Positions 11,291 through 25,985 of a stretch of DNA of 64,000 bases are shown in pieces; the stretch's first letter is position 1; each line of letters opens with the position of its first letter. The position numbers were made by a program, and so were the translations under genes. Source of the stretch: Pardosa pseudoannulata (Eukaryota > Arthropoda > Arachnida > Araneae > Lycosidae); the NCBI GenBank assembly GCA_032207245.1, contig CM063502.1, forward strand, positions 64,367,544-64,431,543. Direction: 5' to 3'. The notes under the pieces were generated by a model, which was not told the origin of the DNA, searched no databases, and saw only the letters and a program-made list of their open reading frames with translations.

Positions 11291-12152
11291 TTTCTGATTT
11301 ATCTTCAAGCACAGATATCTCAACCGGATATTTGAATACATTTACAATATAAAACTATTTTTTGCAAGCACCTTGCTGAATCATCTATGATATAACAGTA
11401 CTTTTACCTCTTAAAAACAATGATCATAAAAATTCTCCTAAAAAACGTTCATCCTACTCCAAAATGTCTTCAGAAAAACGTCATCTATTGTAAAAAGTGA
11501 TTGATGATATTATTGTTTCTTATGGAAACAAGGAAGAACTAATGAGGACTGGTCAAGAAATTGATTGCTGCTGTTATCAGGAGTAGGCCTATCATCTACT
11601 GTGAATCTGGTGCTATTTTTCAAGTTCAAGAGAAACTAGTCACCATCATAGTATTGTTTATTGTCTTTTTTATTATTTGTTTTCGAACTCCTGACGGAAG
11701 TAAACATTGCAATGGAACACAATTTTTTTGTTGTTACGAAAGTAAGTGGAATTAACTGTAAATTAAAGATAATAACGACTAAATTACAAGAATACACCTT
11801 TGGAGCTCAAATATTGTTTTTTCGACGTATCACAAAATAAGTTCTGCTGTTTTGGATTTTTTTCATATATTAACTAGAAACCACCTATTTTTGTTGTTTA
11901 TTTAATATTAATAATTAATAAATTTTTATATGAAATTGAAACTCAGTAAGTGTTTATTCTAACAAACACAAAACTTTAAAGGTATCTAAGATTTTAAGAT
12001 AAAATAAAACTGAGAAATTGGAAATTTAAAGAATATTTCTTATTTTTCAGGCTGTATAATGGTGAAATGTAGTAAAAGTGAATCAGACATAAATATTTTT
12101 CAATAGTTTCTAATTCAATATGTTGAATTTTTTTCTTAAAATTTAAAATGAT
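11291..12152. other. no recognisable feature
   Basis: AT-rich, with short chance open frames only. Confidence 0.5.
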
Positions 12153-15002
<2,850 letters not shown>

Positions 15003-15071
<69 letters not shown>

Positions 15072-15088
15072 TGTATATATGTATATAT

Positions 15089-15129
<41 letters not shown>
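15003..15129. repeat. (TA)n, degenerate TATG, then (ATAG)n
   Basis: About 30 TA units, a TATATG transition zone, then about 10 ATAG units at 15091-15129. Confidence 0.95.
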
Positions 15130-15130
<1 letters not shown>

Positions 15131-15414
15131 CTTTGAAAGTACATTGAATAATACAGCATAGTAAATACCAATTCACAATTGTATCTATTTTCTTAGTTAT
15201 CAGAACAAATCGAATTCATGTTAGTTTATTACTGTGTTTACCACGAAACAATACAAATCGTTATATACAATTGCTACAGGAACCACTTAGATTCTTACAT
15301 TATTGTTAAAATTATGTAACATTTTTTAACAATATAGGTATAACAATTTCTTAAAATGAAATTATATATTCAACACAGCAGCGACAAGGTGAAGTATTTT
15401 TTTTTAAGTTGAAT

Positions 15415-15535
15415 TCCATCGTCGGCATGAATATTCATAGCCATTCGTCGTCAGCTCTAAGAGGAAATACCAGATATCTGTAGCCTTTATAGTTAAAAGT
15501 AGACCGAAAAGCTAGAAATAAACCAAACCAAAATT
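15415..15535 (+). mobile_element. 5'-truncated, diverged SINE copy
   Basis: It keeps the body motifs of the reference SINE (CATGAATATTCATAGCCATT, AAAAGTAGACCG and an AAACCAAACC tail) but lacks the tRNA-like head. The mismatch level suggests an old copy. Confidence 0.65.
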
Positions 15536-16460
15536 CTATTTGAATTTTCTTTAAACTTGTAAACCAAGCTTGCTAGTTTTTGATCTAATGAGGCTGCTTT
15601 TTCTTTTGTTTGGTGCTGGAACTTATCTATAATGTAGATATTTTACTCAACTATTATGCTAAGAAAATTATGCCTGCATGAAAATTAAATATACTTGATT
15701 TGAATTAATAACTTTAACTGTTGATTCCATAGCTTTTTTTCATTACATTCCATATCTTTTGTGTCTATTTCCTTTCTCAAGATATAGGACTTCAGTTATT
15801 CTCTTTAAAAAATACTCTCCCAAACTAAGAGATACTGCAATGCATATTTTGGGGCAGGCTATCAAAACAGAGTTAACTAGAATGCTACAGGGCTGAAGTC
15901 CAATTTTCTTGGGTAAATATTTCCCTCTTTCCGTCTGTCTAATTATAGCATTTAAACAACCAAAGTGATAAGTAAGTAGTAATATTCAACACAGAATTTT
16001 TATTGCTCTGAAGTTCAAGGTAAAAATGTACTACAAAGTTTTAACATTTCAAGATTTATTAACCTAATATTTACTTTTGGCAAAAAGTTACAGTTTCTTT
16101 AGTTGCTAATTTACTGTCTAAGAGAAGGAACACAGTGCATGTCAGTGGACGGGGAGATGTTCGTAAGATGTTAATGAAATTTGAACCCGACATTATGAAA
16201 TAGTGAAACGTTCACCAGCCTCAACAATCTCAATAATTTATTATTATTTCTTATTGATTTTATGCGTAGTTTTAAGTTTTTAATAAGCGATTTTTTACTA
16301 CACTTGATGGGTTTTTTAAATAATTTCTGTTTTGATATTCTTAATAGAGAGATAGATTTAGAAGTAGGTATAGATAATATGCAAGATTTTAATGTTTGGT
16401 ATAATTACCTATTGTGGAAGAGGAGGCGTTGGAATTTTTTTTTTCCTTTTAAAATAGGCG
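15536..16460. other. no gene recognised
   Basis: AT-rich sequence. An 88-codon open frame at 16262-16528 runs into a hAT-type terminus and may be transposon interior, but no hAT domain motif is visible. Confidence 0.4.
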
Positions 16461-16491
16461 GTGGTTCAGAAAAGGTTGGGAACCTCTGGTT
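16461..16491 (-). mobile_element. hAT-type terminal sequence (one end)
   Basis: The complement reads CCAGAGGTTCCCAACCTTTT, the CAGNGGTTCTCAACCTTTT-type terminus widespread in hAT elements. The opposite end was not found within 1 kb to the left, so this is a remnant or a one-ended copy. Confidence 0.45.
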
Positions 16492-16896
16492 TAGAGTATT
16501 TGCCTTCAATTTCCCCCCACTCGTTTAGTCTCAATAATGGTGTATACCGCGTGTGTTAGATTGATCATGTGATCTATGCAATGTTTGTTGACATTTGATC
16601 GTTTGGTATAACAATATTTTGATATAAATATAAATTTTTTCGATATTAACTTTTAAGTTTGGTCCTTGGTCAGAACTGTTCAAATATAATTTGTAGAAAT
16701 GAACTAGCAAATATTTAAAAGATTTGTTTAAAGGTGTTTTTATCAATCTTGCCATGGACCTAACGGATGACGTTGCTACACTGGTTCTGAGTCAGAAAGA
16801 GAATTCCTTACTATATAAATATTTCTGTATGTTTTTAATCGAAGGATTTCAACAGTTCCCAGCTGACACAAATGAGGTTTAGCCAAAAATAGCGTT

Positions 16897-17105
16897 CCTT
16901 CTTTTTCACTAAATGCCGAACGATGGCCAAATGGCTAGGGCGCTAATCTTCGGTACCGGAATTTGAGTTCGAATCCCACTGTGGCAGGGATGTTCGTAGC
17001 CGTTTGGCATTGGCTTTAAGCAGTAGGTCCCGATCTCGTCAGCCCTTGTGTTGCAGAATAGGACCCCATAGCTCTCAAATAAACCTAACCCTTCTTTTGA
17101 CTAAA
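16897..17105 (+). mobile_element. tRNA-derived SINE, nearly full length
   Basis: An imperfect 16-17-bp direct repeat (about CCTTCTTTTTCACTAAA at 16897-16913 and CCTTCTTTTGACTAAA at 17090-17105) brackets about 176 bp. The A-box-like AAATGGCTAGGGCGC and B-box GTTCGAATCCC are present, followed by the shared body and an AAATAAACCTAACC tail. It is the same family as the copy at 5260-5434, on the opposite strand. Confidence 0.9.
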
Positions 17106-18133
17106 CCTAATTTTAAGTGCTCTAAAATCTTAAGACATCTAAATACAAGAGAACTTTAGCAATCTTAATTTCTCGGGCAATTTTTCATTTCCATCGTTTC
17201 AATTTTTCGAATTGAGTTTTTATTTATTTATACTTTTTAATACGGAATTAATGGATTAATATCCTTCAGACACTAATTTATATAATTAAGTCAAATTGAT
17301 CAAAACTACTCTTCAATACCTTTTAATTTTTATGAAGCTAAGTCACGCAGCTCAACAGCTCTAATGGTTTAGTTAGATCTAGTTGTTCATATAAGATACA
17401 CAGTATGTATATATCAAGTACACACTTAGGCATTATTCCCGTGTATTGTTGTTTGTTACCCTAGCTCTGTAGGTTTGATAACATTTAGATCATCTCGTCC
17501 TTTTGAGTGCTTTAGAGATAACGTCAATTACACATTAAAGTGACGAATCCTTTCCGCCCACGCTAATAGATTCGTAAGGGCATTCTCAGCAAATAGTCTT
17601 TTATTCACTAGAAAGGAAACGAGATGGACTCTATTCGTTTCAATGAAAGGGCAAGACATTTCGCGGTAATATTTTATTAAATTTTATAATGGTCTTTATT
17701 TAAGAGTAATTTTTTTTCTTTAAATTTCTAAGAAATTCAGGATATTTTTCCCTTGCATCTTTCAAACCATCTAAGCGATTTCCTTCTGTTTGAAACTGCT
17801 CTCTAGAGGAGCGGTTCTAAAGCTTATTTTGCTGCGGTACCTCATGGCACTACAGCACTCAGTTTGAGATAGCGGAAATAAGAGGATTAATTGCACCTCG
17901 AAATAAATACGAGAATAATTCTTAGCACTTTTAGACAGTGACGAGGGAAGACAGCTCAAATTTTAAATATCTTCATGTCTTATCTTAACTAGTTCAGAGT
18001 ATTTAATTGACTTTTCTTTACCATCCCGGCACCTGTGGCATACGCTCCTGGCGCCTCCTGTTGACGAGTCACCCAGATCGCGAACTTCAGCTCTAGAATG
18101 CAAAAGTATTTACATGCACTATTTTCACGAAAA
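17106..18133. other. no gene; possible hAT-like end near 17812
   Basis: Mostly AT-rich. GAGCGGTTCTAAAGC followed by GCTGCGGTACCTCATGGCAC (about 17812-17855) loosely resembles a hAT end, but no partner end was found. A short GC-rich stretch lies at 18024-18090. Confidence 0.3.
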
Positions 18134-18307
18134 TACACTCATGTTCATAAATTAAGGATAATTCAGAATTACACAGAAATTGAGCTCTAAAATAAAACTT
18201 TTACCTGCAGAATTATCACACACATCTTGAAGAAGAATATGCAAATTGCAGGAAACCACCAGATGGCGCGGATAGTACGTCACAATGACGAGAGTGTATG
18301 AAAGGGG

Positions 18308-18316
18308 TATATAAGG
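18308..18316 (+). promoter_or_regulatory. TATA-like box of the Tc1 element
   Basis: TATATAAGG lies 30 bp upstream of the first in-frame ATG (18338) and 78 bp upstream of the more likely transposase start (18386). The spacing suits a transcription start between the two. Confidence 0.5.
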
Positions 18317-18385
18317 AATGGTAGCAAAGAAGTAAAATTGTTCACAAGCGCTTTAAAAGAATTTCAGTGCAATAACCGCATAGTT

Positions 18386-19414
18386 ATGGCACAAAGGAAG
18401 CATTTGGATGATTTTTTACGTGGTAGAATTATCGGACGACTGGAATGTGGACGTACCCAGCTGGAAGTATCCGAGGAACTTGGAATCGCCCAGAGTGTCA
18501 TCTCCGGGCTTTGGCAACGATTCAAACATGATGGTAATGTGAGTAGATGTTACAGCACAGGTCGCCCCCGAGTTACTACGCCGAATGATGACCGGTATTT
18601 GGCAGTTACTGCCAAAAGAAACAGACGGAGCACAGCATCAGACCTGTCTCGTCAGCTCTCTTCAGCTACCGGTACGACAGTTTCAAGGCAGACCGTGTAC
18701 AGACGCTTAAGGAACATTGGTCTATATGCTCGTAGGCCTGTCAGATGTGTTCCCCTTACCGCAACTCACTGTCGCCTGCGAATATGCTGGGCTAGAGAGC
18801 ATGCATTGTGGACACCGCAACAGTGGTCTTGTGTGATGTTTTCCGACGAGTCCAGGTTCAGTTTACATTCTGATTCTCGCCGGACTTTCATATGGAGAGC
18901 GCCAGGTACCCGTTACCACCAAGAGAACACCATTGAACGACACCGTTACGGTGGTGCAGGATGGCTCGTTTGGGAAGGAATTATTCTTGGTTCCAGAACT
19001 GACCTGCATGTTCAGAGTGTAACGATGACAGGCCACATCTATCGGGATGTCATTCTGGAACAACATGTACGTTTGTTTCGGGGCGCCATGGGTCCTGAAT
19101 TTCTGTATAGGGATGACAACGCCCGACCTCACCGTGCAAACATTGTAGACGAATGCCTTCAATCGGAGGATATCACCCGTATGGATTGACCAGCATACTC
19201 ACCGGACTTGAATCCAATAGAGCATGTGTGGGACATGCTTGGCCGACGAATTGCAGCCCGTCAATCCCCTCCCAACTGTCTATCGGAACTTTGGAGGGCA
19301 TTGCTTGATGAGTGGTGTAATTTTCCACAAGATCAGATTGATAATCTGATACTCAGCATGCGTAGGCGTTGTAACGCTTGTATTGCATCGTCCGGGAGAC
19401 ATACTCCGTATTAA
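18386..19414 (+). pseudogene. Tc1-type transposase with one in-frame stop
   Basis: Cut-and-paste transposase of the DD34E Tc1 family, about 342 residues from ATG 18386 (MAQRKHLDDF). An in-frame ATG also exists at 18338, but family proteins start near the second. Counting from 18338, a helix-turn-helix spans about 40-65, a GRPR minor-groove motif lies at 75-78, and a second helix-turn-helix spans about 98-130. The catalytic residues are D170 (FSDES), D260 (RDDNARPH) and E295 (PDLNPIE); 34 residues separate the last two. The sole visible lesion is TGA at 19187-19189, where the family has the W of a WPAYSPDLNP-type motif, a TGG-to-TGA change that removes the catalytic E. The frame is otherwise continuous to TAA at 19412-19414. 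The copy would be inactive without readthrough. Confidence 0.95.
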
Positions 19415-19548
19415 CCATCATACTAACCATGTTATACTGTTTTCTGTAAATAGGTTCTTTTTTGAAATTTGCTCCAGGGAGCAAAAATCGCAATTTTTAT
19501 TAATTATGTCAAACATATAGCATCTTTTTTGCTCTTTACCTTTTGTTT

Positions 19549-19554
19549 AATAAA
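19549..19554 (+). promoter_or_regulatory. poly(A) signal of the Tc1 element
   Basis: AATAAA lies 135 bp after the transposase stop and about 60 bp before the right inverted repeat, on the transposase strand. Confidence 0.6.
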
Positions 19555-19856
19555 TAGACTTTACAAATAAGTCAAATTTGTTTTGCTTTTGTCTCTTTCA
19601 TTGCCTGAACTTCATTATCCTTAATTTATGGACATGAGTGTATTTAGTTTTGCTTTTATGAATATACACTCATATGTACTATGAAGTGAGTAAAATAAAA
19701 CTATATCCGATATTTTCTAGATTAATTCTTTTCTAATATATTTCGAAAAGAACTAAACTAATTTTTAATGCACAGGATCTCGAAATAATAACTATATTGA
19801 TAAATGAGAAAACTTTGTAAAAAGTCGGAAATTTCCATAAAATCATAGTTAGTATG

Positions 19857-20033
19857 TTGGTTGGTAGCACTACGAGTAACTATTCTCTCTTAAGGAGAGT
19901 TTATCTGACCAGAAAGTATTTTTTAATGCCGATTCCGAACGTCTATATACATCCAAGCCAGCAGGATAGGCGTCGAAATCCTAGACTTCAGTACTAACAA
20001 GTAGTGCACTATTTGCTCAACCATCGTCCGGTC
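19857..20033 (-). mobile_element. old, diverged SINE copy
   Basis: On the minus strand the order GACGATGG...GCAC..., TCGACGCC..., GATGTATATAGACGTTCGGAATCGGCATT matches the reference SINE body at reduced identity. The B box is damaged (tcgacgcct in place of TTCGAATCC). Confidence 0.65.
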
Positions 20034-21029
20034 GAAAGAGTCATAGTTGAATAAGAATTACCCAATTCATAATGCATTTATCACTTGTGGTTGAAGCTCT
20101 TTATTAATTTTTTGTATGACAATAGTACTTGGTTTATATGCCGAATCATAAATGAAAAGTATATGTTGCGTAAGATGCTGTTTTCTCTGTGCTGGAATAT
20201 GTAACGAATATTTCTCAAACATGTATATTTGTAGCTGTTCGGAATCAGTTTCTTAGGATTAGGCTTCAATCTAACTGGCTGATATTTTGCAAAATGTTGG
20301 TAATGTTGCAAAATGTTGGCCAACAAGGTTTTTATTTGGAACAAATACATTAATTTCTGACGTTTTGCCTTGTTATAATTTGTTTCTAAACCAGTATTTT
20401 TAAAATATCAGCAAACTTTTACTGATTACGTGAAAAACTTAATCATTTTAATCGTTGTTTATACTTTTAAGCCCAAACCTTCTCTTTTTCACTTAATTTT
20501 AAGTGTTTGCTACGCTTAAAATTGAGTGTTTCTACAGTTTATATTTTCCTGGCGAATTATCAACATTTTTTCTTTTTACGCTGTCAAATCTCTACCAACA
20601 CGTGATTGTCTTTGGTATAAAGGATTCATTGGTAGAACATTAATATTAGAATAGCATGACAGCAATTAATTTGCAACTAAGTTTCATATTGCATAATTTT
20701 AAATATTTTTCATCTCCCAAAATGTTGAAAAAAGGTATAAAAATTTAAGCAGTTTTAAACTTCTGTACAAATTATCTCAAGTTAGTTTCTTGTCTAATTT
20801 TTAATTCTGATAAAATTGAAAAAAAAATCTGTAAGGGCTGAAGAACAAGTTATTTAATTTAATCAAAATGTGTTTGTAATTATTAGTATCTTAAAATATG
20901 TTAGTGAACTGAAATATTTTGAAATTTAAAATGTTATTTTTAACATGATGTAAATGATAGAGAAAAATGGAGCTCGGACGCTATATTATACCTTAATTTT
21001 TTCCTAGGTTTCCAAGTATGTTTAATATT
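20034..21029. other. no recognisable feature
   Basis: AT-rich, non-coding. A duplicated GCAAAATGTTGG (about 20288-20320) is a minor local repeat. Confidence 0.5.
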
Positions 21030-21620
21030 TTAATGATCAGAGGTAAAATATTTGATGAAATAATTAACTATAATTTTATAATATGATATAATTGAAAATA
21101 CATGTCTTTTTTATATTTATTTTAATTATTAATGTCTTATATTTTGAAAAATTAAACAACTTACTTCAACTCGTTCTATCTAACAGAAGGAGTTTTAATT
21201 GATAAATAATTATTTTAAGATACAGTAGAGGAGAACAGGATACAATTTATGCCATTATATATATGTTAGAAACTACCTGTAATCTCAAAACAATCTTATA
21301 ATTAGATCCTCTGGTGCAATACGTTTAATTCTCATGAAATAATGAACTATTGTTTTATAATATGATATAATAATTTAGCCTTTTATTTTTAGTTTTCATT
21401 TTTTTTCTTTATAATCTACTTATTGCGCATCAACATTGTAAAATATATCAAAGAATGAAGTCACAATTAGTAAATAATTAGTTTTAGATACAACAGACGA
21501 AAACAACATAATTTTTCCTATTTTAGAAATTAATTAGCATCCCAAAACAGTCTTTATAATTGGATAGTTGGTATAACACTTATAATTATAATTATCTCAA
21601 AATAATCAACTAAGTTTTTT
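21030..21620. repeat. diverged tandem duplication, period about 260-285 bp
   Basis: Paired blocks occur in the same order: TTTTATAATATGATATAAT (about 21074 and 21353), GATAAATAATTATTTTAAGATACA versus a similar block (about 21200 and 21470), and AAACAATCTTATAATT versus AAACAGTCTTTATAATT (about 21287 and 21545). Confidence 0.7.
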
Positions 21621-22364
21621 GAAAAAATAATTACAGATTTTTTTCCCTATTTTAGAACAGAACAGTTGTATTTATGATAATAAGCTTACAGCTCTAATTT
21701 CCTGTAAACATCTGAAAATAAAGCAATGACTGTTTCAAACTGAAATAGTGTGTCATTTGGACCTGATAAAAATAACTAGTAACTGATTAGATAGTTATAA
21801 TGAAAATTCCAAATTCCTGATAAAGCCATGACAAAAATAGCTTTCGAATTTCAAAAATTACGTAAACAGCAGCTAGATTTTATTTACTGATTTGCATTAA
21901 ATTTAGGAGTTGTTAAAATTAAATATCTTATTTATATAATATATATCTCTTTTAACATATCTTCTATAAGATCACTCTTAATAATTGAGGTCTATAAAGT
22001 TAGATAATTTCGTTATTTGCACTTAAAGTCTATAAATATTACAATTTATTAAGAATTAAAACTTTGCATTCATCATCGAAGTGTTGCTATCCCCCTTCTT
22101 TATCACATTTCATGTTCGTTGGTTTTTCGTTCGTAAAATACGGGCTTAGCCCGCTGACTGTCTAGATTCCATCTCAGACTTGAAGCCTATTTCTTTTCGT
22201 TTACAGTACATTTTGCTATTCATTTTTATTACAAAAATTCTATTAAAAATGTATTTTTTATTTATATATTTGATGTTTAATTATATAAAAATACTTATCT
22301 ATAATAATTTAGATAATTATCTATAATATTCTATAGATAAATATTAATACTAGATTGCCTATTT

Positions 22365-22564
22365 TCATTTTGACTGCTGTTTAATTTCAATTATAAAAAT
22401 AATTATATATATAATGACACAATTTCTTAGAATTTTGTGACTTTTTGTACAACATATACATAAACACATTTATATGTTGTACAAAAAGCCACAAAATTAT
22501 AAGAAATTGTGTCATTATATGCATAATTGTTTTTCTAATTGAAATTAAAAAGCAGTCTAAATGA
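22365..22564. mobile_element. foldback MITE (200 bp, near-palindromic)
   Basis: The two halves are inverted copies of each other. The left begins TCATTTTGACTGCT and the right complement TCATTTAGACTGCT. The arms continue through AATGACACAATTTCTTA and TGTGACTTTTTGTACAACAT with scattered mismatches, leaving a centre of about 25 bases. No coding. A transcript would fold into one long hairpin. Confidence 0.85.
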
Positions 22565-23817
22565 CTTCCTCGGACAATATAGTGTTAATAATTTGTTAGA
22601 AAATTCCAAAAATTTAGAAATTCTCGAGCAGTTGCCATTTACTCTTTTTTTTAACATTTATAAGTGCATTAGCGGTTCAATTATAGATGAAATCCTCACC
22701 ATTTATTTATTATTTCTGTAATATAGATTTCTTTTGTAGGTTTCTTATGAATGAAACAATCTTAGCATGTGAGCTGTCAAAACAAAAAATCTTCGCATCT
22801 AAATGTTTTTAATGAAGATTTTTTTTACTAAATACCAATCTTTTTTTTAGTTTAATTATTATCAACTTTACTAATCATTTCTTAAAATCTATCTTAAATA
22901 TCTTAACCCTCTTTATCTCAACAACTTGATTTTAAAAATATTTCTTCAGATGCTAGACTAAATCACCTCAAACATGTAAAATATAATTTTACAAAATTAA
23001 AATATAGAAATAAGAATTTCGTGCCACAATGTGTATTTTCTATAAACAAAAAATATATATTTCATATAATTATTGTGAATTATTTTGCATAAAAATTATC
23101 CTTTCGTATAAATGAACCTTTCTCTGCGATGAATCCACTTCTGGACTCTCAATATATATTTTTGTAATATTTAATGAAAGCAAAGTTTGTCTTAGTAATA
23201 ATTATGTGCATCCGGATAAACGATAAATGAAACTTTGATATGATACTTTGTTGAAACTTTGATAAACAGAGTAAAGTTGTTTATAGGGAATTTTACGAGT
23301 AAATTATTTTAATTCTAGTGTTGTGGGATAGCAACAATCACCAAAATTTTCGTTTTAAATAAAAGCTTATGTGTAAATGACATCAATTTTTAGGTATGTT
23401 GCAGATCTGAAACAATGTGATATTATACGTTCATCTAGTACACCAGATAACCGATAACTCCCCCGGGGGGGATGAGACGATGCTGATGGGCAGTGAACTT
23501 TTTTCGGGTGATAGAATGGTGATGTGAGCATGTTTTGGCTTTCAAACATAATTTTAAAAAAATAAATTTATTACATTAATTATGTAATTTACACAATTTT
23601 TACCAGAAATAAAACAAATTTAAGAGATGGTACCAGACCCAGTAATTTTCACCCCCACGATCTCATGTGTGAAATTTGACAAGTGAAAAATGTACTTAAA
23701 CAACAACATTCGTTTGAGCGTTGCTTGAGCGTGTCTTTAAGCTTTGGTGTCTAACTCTATTGAAGAAAATTACTTAAAAATTTTGCCTCTCATAAATGAG
23801 TACGTCTTCTCTTGTAT
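22565..23817. other. no gene; poly(C)/poly(G) patch at 23460
   Basis: AT-rich sequence except for a small GC-rich patch with CCCCCGGGGGGG at about 23461-23472. Short open frames lack any motif. Confidence 0.5.
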
Positions 23818-23990
23818 GCCGAACGATGACCGAATGGTAGATTTCTGCTCTTCAGAACCGAAGTTCACTGTTTCGAATCCCGCTGTGAGCATGGATGTTC
23901 ATAGCCATCCGGAATCGACATTAAGCAGTAGGTTCCGGTCCCATTAGCCCTCATGTTAAAAACAGTAGAACGTAGCGTCTAAACCAATCC
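23818..23990 (+). mobile_element. tRNA-derived SINE, moderately diverged
   Basis: Starts GCCGAACGATGACCGAATGG, with B-box TTCGAATCCC, GGATGTTCATAGCC and AAGCAGTAGG body motifs and an ending near AACCAATCC. One copy-specific base lies in the A box, and no clean target duplication could be set. Confidence 0.85.
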
Positions 23991-24070
23991 CCAATCTTCT
24001 TTCGCATACTTTAAATTACTGGAATGTTTTAAAAGAAGGGGTTGAGCACAGTCCTTCTGTAGAAATGTGG

Positions 24071-24102
24071 CAGCTTAACAAAGGTTGAGAATCATTGGTC
24101 TA
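24071..24102 (-). mobile_element. hAT-type terminal sequence (one end)
   Basis: The complement reads CCAATGATTCTCAACCTTTG then TTAAGCTGCC, the CARTGGTTCTCAACCTTT form of hAT ends. The partner end was not found. Confidence 0.45.
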
Positions 24103-24289
24103 GAAGATTTGTAGAAGAGGCAAGTGATAAGAAATTAACTTTAATTATAGTTAAGTTAATGTCTTTGGTGTGAAGTTATCAACTAACATGAGCCATTTTA
24201 TTTTTTTACTATTAGATTTAATCACCTCAGATAATTATCATAAATTGAAATCGCCATCCAGTAAGATTTATTGCTCTCATATACATGCT

Positions 24290-25235
24290 GCAGTGATCTC
24301 GCAAGTTTGAAACAGTTTATTTAGAGGTAGATTAAATGGAAATATTTTCCTTCTTCTCTTAAAAGTATTTTCTTATATGCATAAACAGTCATTTAATTTT
24401 TACAAATATCTAGAAGGTACAAAACAAAAGCTAATGAGATAGAATAAAAAGAATTTTTCAGTTTATAATGTCAGCAACTTAATGGGAATATTAGAGTTTT
24501 CCTTCTTATTTCCAGGGTGTATAAACATTGTTAAAAATGGATCATTAACTACAGCTTTAGCCTCCAGTCGAGAAATTAAATCTCACAAACCAGACTGTGG
24601 ACTGCGTTACCGAGACGTTGCAAAAAATAAATAAATAAATAAATAAAATTGTAATTTATGAACTCAAATTTTTTGTAGGTAATTGGTGAACTCAGTAAAA
24701 TAAATTTGACTGGAGGAAAAGCGGAAAACACATTGTTATTAAAGCAGAAATGTACTTTTGACTGTTTATTACGAAGTAAGAGAAGTATAGTAATCGTGGA
24801 TTTTACTAGTTTGAAACAATGGATTATTTGGATGTGGGATAAACGGAAATAATTCTATGCCTCTCTTAAAATTATTCTCTAGTTGATTTGTATAAACAGT
24901 CTTTTAATTTTAACTAGTCTGCATAAATCAGAAAACAAAAGCTAATGAAACTGTATAAAAGAATTGCTTCAATCTATGCGGTCAACAACTTATTGCTATT
25001 TCATAGTTTAAAGAACAATCTCTGTGTTTTTCCAGGATACATAAATATTGTAAAATTGGATCGTTGACCTTATCTTAAACATGCAGAACCAAAATAAACT
25101 ATAACATATGAAACTGCTTGCAGAAAGGCGTGAACTAAAAGTAATTTGATTGGAGGAAAAACGAAAATCAGAATATTACTAGAAATGAAATGCACTTCTT
25201 ACTTCCTTCTATGAAATAAAGGAGGTATTGTAATA
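24290..25235. repeat. diverged tandem duplication, offset about 440-505 bp
   Basis: Matching blocks occur in order: AGTTTGAAACA near 24304 and 24809, TATAAACAGTCTTTTAATTT-like near 24380 and 24890, AAAGCTAATGA near 24430 and 24920, and TTTGACTGGAGGAAAAGCGG versus TTTGATTGGAGGAAAAACG near 24705 and 25146. The first unit is longer because it carries the insert at 24549-24649. Confidence 0.75.
24549..24649 (+). mobile_element. retroposed 3' fragment with (AATA)n tail
   Basis: A GC-richer piece ending GTTACCGAGACGTTGCAAAA followed by five AATA units, and absent from the sister copy of the surrounding duplication. Such a tail is typical of a 5'-truncated non-LTR retrotransposon or SINE; the family is not identified. 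Confidence 0.5.
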
Positions 25236-25379
25236 ACGAAAAATTTCGGTGTTCAGTATTCGATATTGCAACAGAAATACTAATTTTACGCCTGCCTGAA
25301 TCAATATTGACTAACTTTGACTTTACATTTGTACGTAAGCCGAAAGAAACTTAAAAACTTCAAATGTCTATTTTGCTGG

Positions 25380-25985
25380 TCTCATTAACCCCCGTATAAC
25401 AAGGCCGCGTAGACCTAAGAATTCAAAACCACATTTTAATTTTAGTTATTTTTGAATGAATATAGGCTAGATTTAGAAGTATCTACGCACGTATCTCCCA
25501 TAGCTCAAAAACGATTAGCAGTAGAATGTTGAAATTTCAAATTTAGAAATGTTGTAACATCTACTTATGTACCTCAATTTTTGATTGTAATCTGCACTCT
25601 ATATAACGAAAAATTACAATGGATACTAAAGATCCCCGCCAAATGGCAGGGCTTGATGTCTACCTCAATACAGCAAAAAAGACGTCGATGGATTTAAAAA
25701 TAGTTAAAACAAGTTGTAAGCCTGGGGGCTTGTGCCTGGTCCCTGCTTCTAAATTACGAAGTCCCACTTGAGCTAAGGAGTTTTTTCACCATCGCCGTGG
25801 TCGTCAAAACGATAGGTGCACCCTTCGGTTTAATTCGTTTAGCCTCTTGCTGACGGGCTTGCATCTTCCAAATGACATTAGCAACAAAAACAACATGTTG
25901 TAACATCTAGCTGGGCATATTTCATTTTGCTAGCAATTTGGACTGTATATAATGAATCACTATATCGGTAATCTATGTTTCGGAT
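25380..25985. other. GC-richer interspersed-repeat-like block
   Basis: Composition rises sharply relative to the flanks. AACATCTA(C/G)-type and TATATAACGAAA / TATATAATGAAT motifs occur twice (about 25557 and 25898; 25603 and 25947), suggesting two related sub-blocks. Both strands are full of stops and no ends were set. Probably an old repeat. Confidence 0.35.

Larger units (their letters stand above)
18134..19642 (+). mobile_element. Tc1-type DNA transposon, nearly intact (1509 bp)
   Basis: The element is flanked by TA (18134-18135 and 19641-19642). Inverted repeats at 18134-18162 and 19614-19642 match at 28 of 29 positions, beginning TACACTCATG; the single difference is T versus C at position 12. 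Between them lie a TATA-like promoter, one long transposase reading frame broken by one stop, and an AATAAA signal before the right repeat. Size, TA duplication and DD34E transposase place it in the Tc1 group. Few defects and near-identical ends mean a recent insertion. Confidence 0.95.

Noticed and set aside
18863..19162. 99-codon frame on the minus strand
   Set aside because: Antisense shadow of the Tc1 transposase, whose frame has the catalytic motifs.
19664..19674. A second TACACTCAT just after the Tc1 element
   Set aside because: Only about ten bases match the Tc1 terminus, so it is as likely chance as a second insertion scar.
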